DNA of 64,000 nucleotides, taken from assembly GCF_033097365.1 (NCBI RefSeq), contig NZ_AP028461.1:11869501-11933500 (forward strand), given 5' to 3'. A program made the position numbers and the translations under genes. The notes beneath the pieces were generated by a model, which saw only the letters and a list, made by a program, of their open reading frames with translations, searched no databases and was not told where the DNA came from. Below, in pieces: positions 59,045 through 64,000 of the stretch (its first letter is position 1; the number at the start of each line of letters is the position of its first letter). Source of the DNA: Actinoplanes sichuanensis. Lineage in GTDB: Bacteria > Actinomycetota > Actinomycetes > Mycobacteriales > Micromonosporaceae.

Positions 59045-59725
59045 GTGGCACTTCAGGAACGGCCGGAGAAGTGCGTGGTGGCCGTCGACGGCCCCTCCGG
59101 TTCCGGCAAATCCACCGTGTCCCGACGCCTGGCCACCGCGGTCGACGGCGTCTACCTCGACACCGGGGCGATGTACCGGGCGGTCACCTGGGCCGTGCTC
59201 CAGGGCGGCGCCGACCTGGCCGACCCGGACGCGATCGCCAAGATCGCGCTGGAGACCGAGCTTTCGATCGGCACCGATCCGTCCGCGCCGCACTTCGCCG
59301 CCAACGGCACCAACGTCGACGTCGCGATCCGCGGTCCCGAGGTCACCGGCGCCGTCTCCGCGGTCGCCGCGGTCCCGGCCGTCCGCAAGCATCTGGTCGC
59401 CCTCCAGCAGGCCATCATCGCCGGCCAACCGCGCATCATCGTCGAGGGCCGCGACATCGCCTCCGTGGTCGCCCCCGACGCCGATCTCAAGGTCTACCTC
59501 ACCGCGTCCGCCGCCGCCCGCGCCGCCCGGCGCAGCGCCGAGGACGCCACCGACGTCGCCGCCACCGAGGCCGACCTGGCCCGTCGCGACAAGCTCGACT
59601 CCAGCCGTGCCGTCGACCCCCTCAAGCAGGCGTCCGACGCCGTCGAGGTCGACACCACCGGCATGGGCATCGACGACGTCGTCGCCCACCTCCTGCATCT
59701 GCTGAACAGCAAGGTAAGTAAGTGA
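59045..59725 (+). CDS. cmk: Cytidylate kinase
   Basis: A 226-residue nucleoside monophosphate kinase that phosphorylates CMP/d[23 protein letters not shown] is the P-loop, [19 protein letters not shown] the nucleotide-base site, [20 protein letters not shown] the CMP-binding core and [11 protein letters not shown] the lid. GTG 59045 with AGGAGG seven bases upstream was chosen; an ATG 21 codons earlier has no family match. It overlaps der by 4 bases (GTGA), the usual actinobacterial cmk-der arrangement. Confidence 0.96.
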   Translation: MALQERPEKCVVAVDGPSGSGKSTVSRRLATAVDGVYLDTGAMYRAVTWAVLQGGADLADPDAIAKIALETELSIGTDPSAPHFAANGTNVDVAIRGPEVTGAVSAVAAVPAVRKHLVALQQAIIAGQPRIIVEGRDIASVVAPDADLKVYLTASAAARAARRSAEDATDVAATEADLARRDKLDSSRAVDPLKQASDAVEVDTTGMGIDDVVAHLLHLLNSKVSK

Positions 59726-61161
59726 CTGAACTTCCCGCCGGCCTCGATCTCAACGACTTCGAGGGCGGGTTCGACTTCTCCGGTCCCGACTCCTCCGACT
59801 CGTCCTCCGAGGAATTCGCCGGTCCCGTCCCGGTAGTAGCCGTCGTAGGACGGCCCAACGTCGGCAAGTCGACGCTGGTCAACCGCATCATCGGCCGCCG
59901 CCAGGCAGTCGTCGAGGACAAGCCGGGCGTGACCCGCGACCGTGTCCCCTACGACGCCCAGTGGAGCGGCCGCCGCTTCACCGTCGTCGACACCGGCGGC
60001 TGGGAACCTGACGCCAAGGACCGCGCCGCCGCCATCGCCGCGCAGGCCGAGATCGCCGTGCAGACCGCCGACGTGGTGATCTTCGTCGTCGACGTCTCGG
60101 TCGGCGCCACCGATGTCGACGAGGCCGCCGTCAAGATGCTCCGGCGTAGCCACAAGCCGGTGATCCTGGTCGCCAACAAGGCGGACAACCAGAATCTCGA
60201 GCTTGAGGCCGTACACCTGTGGTCGTTGGGTCTCGGTGAGCCGCACCCGATCTCCGCCCTGCACGGCCGCGGTTCCGGTGACCTGCTCGACGACATCCTG
60301 AACGCACTTCCGCCGACCCCGCCGGTGGTCGAGGGCGGCCCACGCGGCCCGCGCCGGGTGGCGCTGGTCGGCCGGCCGAACGTCGGCAAGTCCAGCCTCC
60401 TGAACCGGGTGGCCAAGGAGGAGCGCGCCGTCGTCGACTCGGTCGCCGGCACCACCGTCGACCCGGTCGACAGCCTGGTCGAGATGGACGGCGAGGTCTG
60501 GCAGTTCGTCGACACCGCCGGCCTGCGCAAGCGTGTCCACCAGGCGTCCGGCACCGAGTACTACGCGTCCCTGCGCACCGCCGGAGCGGTCGAGGCGGCC
60601 GAGGTGGCGGTCGTCCTGCTGGACTCCGGCGAGGTGATCAGCGAGCAGGATCAGCGCGTGATCACCCAGGTCATCGAGGCCGGCCGGGCCCTGGTGATCG
60701 CCTTCAACAAGTGGGACCTGGTCGACGCCGACCGCCGGTTCTACCTGGACAAGGAAATCGACCGCGACCTCAAGCGGGTGACCTGGGCGGTCCGGGTCAA
60801 CATCTCGGCCAAGACCGGCCGCGCCGTCGACAAGCTGGCTCCCGCGATCCGGCGTGCGCTGGCCTCGTGGGAGACCCGTGTTCCGACCGGTGCGCTCAAC
60901 CAGTGGCTGACCGCACTGACCCAGGCCACACCCCACCCGGTGCGCGGTGGGCGGGCTCCGCGGGTGCTCTTCGCGACCCAGGCCGGGGTTGCCCCGCCGC
61001 GGTTCGTGCTGTTCACGACGGGGCCGTTCGACGCCGGTTACCTGCGCTTCATCGAGCGCAAGCTGCGGGAGGAGTTCGGCTTCGAAGGCACCCCGATCGA
61101 GGTTTCGGTGAAGCCTCGGAAGAAGACGGGGCCGGGGGGTCGCGGAAAAGCCCACGGGTGA
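59722..61161 (+). CDS. der: Ribosome-assembly GTPase Der (EngA)
   Basis: A 479-residue double GTPase needed for 50S subunit maturation. The first G domain starts [20 protein letters not shown] with [11 protein letters not shown] and [11 protein letters not shown]. The second starts [20 protein letters not shown] with [12 protein letters not shown] and [12 protein letters not shown]. The C-terminal KH-like domain ends [14 protein letters not shown]. An acidic N-terminal extension ([13 protein letters not shown]) is common in actinobacteria. GTG 59722 overlaps the cmk stop. Core housekeeping gene. Confidence 0.97.
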   Translation: MTELPAGLDLNDFEGGFDFSGPDSSDSSSEEFAGPVPVVAVVGRPNVGKSTLVNRIIGRRQAVVEDKPGVTRDRVPYDAQWSGRRFTVVDTGGWEPDAKDRAAAIAAQAEIAVQTADVVIFVVDVSVGATDVDEAAVKMLRRSHKPVILVANKADNQNLELEAVHLWSLGLGEPHPISALHGRGSGDLLDDILNALPPTPPVVEGGPRGPRRVALVGRPNVGKSSLLNRVAKEERAVVDSVAGTTVDPVDSLVEMDGEVWQFVDTAGLRKRVHQASGTEYYASLRTAGAVEAAEVAVVLLDSGEVISEQDQRVITQVIEAGRALVIAFNKWDLVDADRRFYLDKEIDRDLKRVTWAVRVNISAKTGRAVDKLAPAIRRALASWETRVPTGALNQWLTALTQATPHPVRGGRAPRVLFATQAGVAPPRFVLFTTGPFDAGYLRFIERKLREEFGFEGTPIEVSVKPRKKTGPGGRGKAHG

Positions 61162-61212
61162 GGTTGGTAGTCTGTAGGAGATGTCGCGCGGGGCTGAGGC
61201 TCCGGGCGGGAT

Positions 61213-61289
<77 letters not shown>

Positions 61290-61299
61290 GCTTTTGAAG

Positions 61300-61339
61300 G
61301 CCGTTGGCAAGGACGAAAGTCCTGGTCAGCGGCTTTTTT
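61300..61339 (+). terminator. Intrinsic terminator after tRNA-Pro
   Basis: Nested stem: outer GCCGTTGGC / GTCAGCGGC with two wobble pairs, inner AGGAC-GAAA-GTCCT, followed by TTTTTT. One of few classic Rho-independent terminators here. Confidence 0.85.
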
Positions 61340-61382
61340 CATGCACCAACACCGCTCGACCAAGATCGCTCTAGTGGATCTT

Positions 61383-61446
61383 GTGGTCACAGGCGTGGTC
61401 ACAGAGGTGGCTACCGTGGATCTCACCTGCTCGAACGTGTGACCAC
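61383..61446. promoter_or_regulatory. Three GTGGTCACA sites before the integrase
   Basis: GTGGTCACAG at 61383 and 61395 (12 bp apart, direct) and the exact complement TGTGACCAC at 61438-61446. They lie between the tRNA-Pro target and the integrase start. Likely arm-type sites for the recombinase or an operator for a controlling factor; the factor is not identified. Confidence 0.5.
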
Positions 61447-61457
61447 GGGGAGACCTG

Positions 61458-62594
61458 ATGACTGTCGGCTCGTACGAACTCTCCAACGGCAAGACCAACT
61501 GGTACTTCGTCATCGACCTCCCGGTCGGCGAAGACGGAAAACGACGCCAGCACAAGCGCCGCGGATTCCCCTCTATGGGTGCCGCTGAGAAAGCCGAAAC
61601 CGAGGCGCGTAAGGCGTACGGGGAGGCGGCGATCGGCGCGGACGGCAGTGTCGCAGCCGAGCTGGCTGGCTGGTTGTCGGAGCGGGAGCTCGATGTCGAA
61701 GAGACCACGCTGGACAACTACCGCAACATCATCCGGATGTACGTCATCCCGCACATCGGCGGGCGCCAGCTTTACAACATCGACAAGCGCGTCATCCAAG
61801 ACATGTACAAGACGCTGCTGAAAGAGGGCGGCGCGAAAAAGAATCCGTTGTCGGCGACGACGGTGCGTACCACGCACCGGGTGTTGCAGAAGGCGTTCAA
61901 GGATCTGGGGATCAACCTGGAGAACGTGCGTCAGCCTCGTCCGGTCGACCGGGAGGACCATGGGCGTAAGGGTGTGTGGTCGCCGATGCAGTCGAAGACG
62001 TTTCTGCGGTTCCATAAGGACGCCCGGTTGTATGCGGCGTGGGGACTCGCGATTGTCGCCGGGTTGCGGCGTGGTGAGCTGGCCGGCTTGAAGTGGGCGA
62101 AGGTTGATCTGGAGTTGGGGATCGTGTACGTCCACAATCAGCGCACGATCAGTGGCAAGAAGGTGATCGAGAAGTCGCCGAAGGGCAAGAGCCGGCGGGC
62201 GGTCGCGATCGGGCCGGCGATGGTGAAGGTGCTGCGTGCTCATAAGGCGCGGCAGGCGCAGGAGAAGGCGGAGGCCGGTCTTCTGTACCACGACTACGAC
62301 TACGTGTTCCCTCGTGAGGATGGGGAGCCGTATTACCCGCGGTACTTCACGGACATGTGGGAGAAGGCCTGTGTTGAGGCCGGGGTGCCGGAGATCGTGT
62401 TGCACGATGCGCGGCATACGTCGGCGACGGCGGGCGCGGATGCGGGTGTGCCGGAGCATGTGATGCAGAAGCGGCTGGGTCATGCGGATGCGCGGACGAC
62501 GCGTGAGGTGTACACGCATGTGTTGCCGGAGAGCGAGCGTCGGGCTGCGGAGTTGATGGACTCGGCGTTGGGGGAGTGGGACGAGGCGGCCTGA
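61458..62594 (+). CDS. Tyrosine recombinase (integrase) of an integrated element
   Basis: A 378-residue integrase. An N-terminal arm-binding AP2-like segment (GKTNWYFVIDLPVGEDGKRR) is followed by a SAM-like core-binding domain (LDNYRNIIRMYVIPHIGGRQ). The catalytic domain has Arg204 in VAGLRRGELAGLKW, His316-x-x-Arg319 in VLHDARHTSATA, His342 in KRLGHADARTT and Tyr352 in REVYTHVLPES. All active-site residues are present. Its second half uses more G- and T-ending codons than chromosomal neighbours, in line with transfer. It inserts next to tRNA-Pro(GGG). Confidence 0.95.
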   Translation: MTVGSYELSNGKTNWYFVIDLPVGEDGKRRQHKRRGFPSMGAAEKAETEARKAYGEAAIGADGSVAAELAGWLSERELDVEETTLDNYRNIIRMYVIPHIGGRQLYNIDKRVIQDMYKTLLKEGGAKKNPLSATTVRTTHRVLQKAFKDLGINLENVRQPRPVDREDHGRKGVWSPMQSKTFLRFHKDARLYAAWGLAIVAGLRRGELAGLKWAKVDLELGIVYVHNQRTISGKKVIEKSPKGKSRRAVAIGPAMVKVLRAHKARQAQEKAEAGLLYHDYDYVFPREDGEPYYPRYFTDMWEKACVEAGVPEIVLHDARHTSATAGADAGVPEHVMQKRLGHADARTTREVYTHVLPESERRAAELMDSALGEWDEAA

Positions 62595-62655
62595 CCGCTC
62601 GGGTGCTGGGTGTTCTGGAGCGTCCTGGAGTTGTCGTGGATCCGAGTGCTTGTGG

Positions 62656-62687
62656 GGCTGGGGTGGGCTGATCGGCCCGCCCCAGCC
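62656..62687. terminator. Bidirectional terminator between integrase and cargo gene
   Basis: 13-bp stem with one wobble (GGCTGGGGTGGGC / GCCCGCCCCAGCC) and a 6-nt loop between convergent genes. Confidence 0.8.
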
Positions 62688-62698
62688 TCGTGCAGGTC

Positions 62699-63688
62699 TC
62701 AGCTGACTTCGTCGTGGCGTTCGGCTACCACGAAGCGGGTGCCGGCCAGGAGTTCACCGGTGGGTGTCTTGGCCCAGGTGGTGAGTATGTCGGGTTGGTT
62801 CGTACACAGCTTCAGGAAGTCGACGATCTGCTCGGGTGTCGGAGGCTTGGTCAGGTGGCAGTCCAGGATGTGTTCGTTGGTAGCTGTGCCGCCGTTCTCG
62901 TCGTAGTCGTCGTTGTCGGGGATCCACCGCTGCAGCTCGATGGTCCATCCGCTGCTGCTCCGCTTGTCGGGGTGCGGTGCGGCGACTTCGACGAAGTATC
63001 GCTCGCTGTTGTCGGGGTCTTCGCTGATCGAGAGGTATTCCGGCTCGAACCGGCAGAACAGGCTGTCGTGTAGGTGGTGGGCCGCGGCCAGCAGTCGGAG
63101 GTCTTCGATCCCGCGGTGCAGAAGCATCCTGGGGAAGCGTTGTTCGGCCTCGTCGAGCCGCTCTCGGTAGTTGTCGGTCAGTTCTTCCATGCCGCCGCCG
63201 ATTAGCACCGCGGGATGGCTGTGGTCCCAGATCCTCTGGTTGTCGGCGCCGGCGACGCTGTGCTTCGACGGCTTGGCGCGCAGGTATACGACTTCGGTGT
63301 GCAGCTCTGTGGTGATGGCGGTGCGAATCGGGGCGGGTAGGTCGGCGGTGGCGTCGTCAAGGTCGGCCAGTGCGTGGTTGAGAAGGACTTTGACGTACTC
63401 GTACCAGAAGCTGTGGGTGCCTCGAAGGAGCGCGTTTCGCGTTTCGGGGTCGGCGAGCGCGTCGAGGTGGTCGGCTGGGTAGCGGCGGAAGTTGCCGTCG
63501 CGGTCGTCGTGGGTGTGCATCGGGATGGTCGCGCAGGCGGAGACGCGGTTGAGGGCGTCGACGATCGGTGTCGCGGTTGCGGTGTCGTTGACGCTGGTGA
63601 CGGTCGAGGAGGCGAGGCCGCTGGCGGTGTGGTGGGTGGCCAGGATTTGGACTCTGCCGCGGGACGGGTGTTGCGAGTAGATGGCCAT
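62699..63688 (-). CDS. Hypothetical protein, cargo of the integrated element
   Basis: A 329-residue cytoplasmic protein with no signal peptide. It is rich in His and acidic residues. Segments include ACATIPMHTHDDRDGNFRRY, GTHSFWYEYVKVLLNHALAD, LLAAAHHLHDSLFCRFEPEY and YFVEVAAPHPDKRSSSGWTI. I do not recognise a family. ATG 63688 has GGAAGG upstream. It is convergent with the integrase, at the place where such elements often carry defence or regulatory cargo, but nothing in it proves a role. Upstream sequence holds iterated GACAAC motifs near the window edge. Confidence 0.6.
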   Translation of the reverse strand: MAIYSQHPSRGRVQILATHHTASGLASSTVTSVNDTATATPIVDALNRVSACATIPMHTHDDRDGNFRRYPADHLDALADPETRNALLRGTHSFWYEYVKVLLNHALADLDDATADLPAPIRTAITTELHTEVVYLRAKPSKHSVAGADNQRIWDHSHPAVLIGGGMEELTDNYRERLDEAEQRFPRMLLHRGIEDLRLLAAAHHLHDSLFCRFEPEYLSISEDPDNSERYFVEVAAPHPDKRSSSGWTIELQRWIPDNDDYDENGGTATNEHILDCHLTKPPTPEQIVDFLKLCTNQPDILTTWAKTPTGELLAGTRFVVAERHDEVS

Positions 63689-64000
63689 CGGGTTGCCTTC
63701 CGTACGGCGTGCCCGCGCACGGGCATGCCGAAGGTGAGTGAGGACGGTGGCGAGTGGTGGCGAGGGCGCGATCCGACGCTCCGTACCCGGTGAGAAGTGG
63801 TGGTGGCTCAGGTCCGATTCCGAGCTCCGTACCAGCGGCCACCGTACATCGATGTGCCCCGGACTGCCATCGACGTTGATGTCGAACCCGCCGAGCCGGC
63901 CTTGCCGCGACGGACGTCATGGCGTGGGTCAACGGTGCAGCGCGACAACCAGGGACAACCGGAGACAACTATCAGTTGGTCTCTTCCTGTGTTGCCCTTG
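63689..64000. other. Gene-free right end with iterated sites
   Basis: 312 bp before the window edge. I see no convincing coding frame on either strand. It carries the GACAAC iterons at 63944-63978 and probably a promoter for the cargo gene or for a plus-strand gene beyond the window. Confidence 0.5.
63944..63978. promoter_or_regulatory. GACAAC iterons plus CAACT-ATC-AGTTG palindrome
   Basis: GACAAC at 63944, 63954 and 63964, exactly one helical turn apart, running into the inverted repeat CAACTATCAGTTG (63966-63978). Typical of a multimeric repressor operator or iteron-type control site of an integrative element. Confidence 0.5.

Noticed and set aside
61458..62594. XerC/XerD chromosome-dimer recombinase
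   Set aside because: The N-terminal arm-binding segment and the position beside a tRNA fit an element integrase, not Xer.

Overview
The window is high-GC actinobacterial chromosome, most like the Micromonosporaceae (Actinoplanes-type). The support is the strong G/C third-position bias, several F420-type luciferase-like oxidoreductases, an MpaB-family oxygenase, many secreted glycoside hydrolases, an AfsR/SARP-type regulator and a core cmk-der pair. The genus is an inference from gene content only.

Layout. 1-7.2 kb: an edge-truncated phosphotransferase, then a fatty-acid beta-oxidation block (fadB, fadA, a fused double TetR regulator, fadD); fadA and fadD share an upstream 23-bp motif. 7.2-17.5 kb: secreted or lipid-anchored proteins (GH26-like, trypsin, zinc carboxypeptidase, CBM2-like), a DUF5615/DUF433-like toxin-antitoxin pair, a NADAR protein and a frameshifted AfsR-type regulator. 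17.5-23.4 kb: an oxygenase, an LLM oxidoreductase, a GntR regulator, an aldehyde dehydrogenase and an acyl-CoA dehydrogenase, tied together by an identical 14-bp operator in both divergent promoters. 23.4-29.1 kb: small toxin-antitoxin-like genes, a membrane-anchored Hsp70 and a SUKH-ankyrin protein whose 3' end overlaps an odd tRNA-Cys-like gene. 29.1-31.3 kb: a FadR-type regulator, fatty acid hydroxylase and YhhN operon. 31.3-47.1 kb: an arabinose-type glycan locus with two GH39-like secreted enzymes, a LacI regulator, an ABC sugar importer, an intracellular GH127 and a nearby GH43, with two classes of LacI-like operators. 47.4-50.1 kb: a FIST sensor and a GGDEF diguanylate cyclase. 50.1-54.5 kb: a four-gene cluster (Crp-like sensor, class III cyclase-like protein, STAND-like NTPase with a degenerate P-loop, SPFH-like protein). 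54.5-61.2 kb: an esterase, an LLM enzyme, a DMT transporter, an enoyl-CoA hydratase, cmk and der. 61.2-64 kb: tRNA-Pro(GGG) with a tyrosine integrase next to it, the left end of an integrated element that runs off the window.

The most interesting system is the four-gene cluster at 50138-54484. The cyclase-like protein ends in, and the NTPase begins with, nearly the same 18-residue motif (50 of 54 bases identical). This is the gene arrangement of amyloid-motif-coupled NLR/effector pairs, here combined with a possible cyclic-nucleotide sensor. I read it as a candidate signalling or phage-defence system; the function is inferred and untested.
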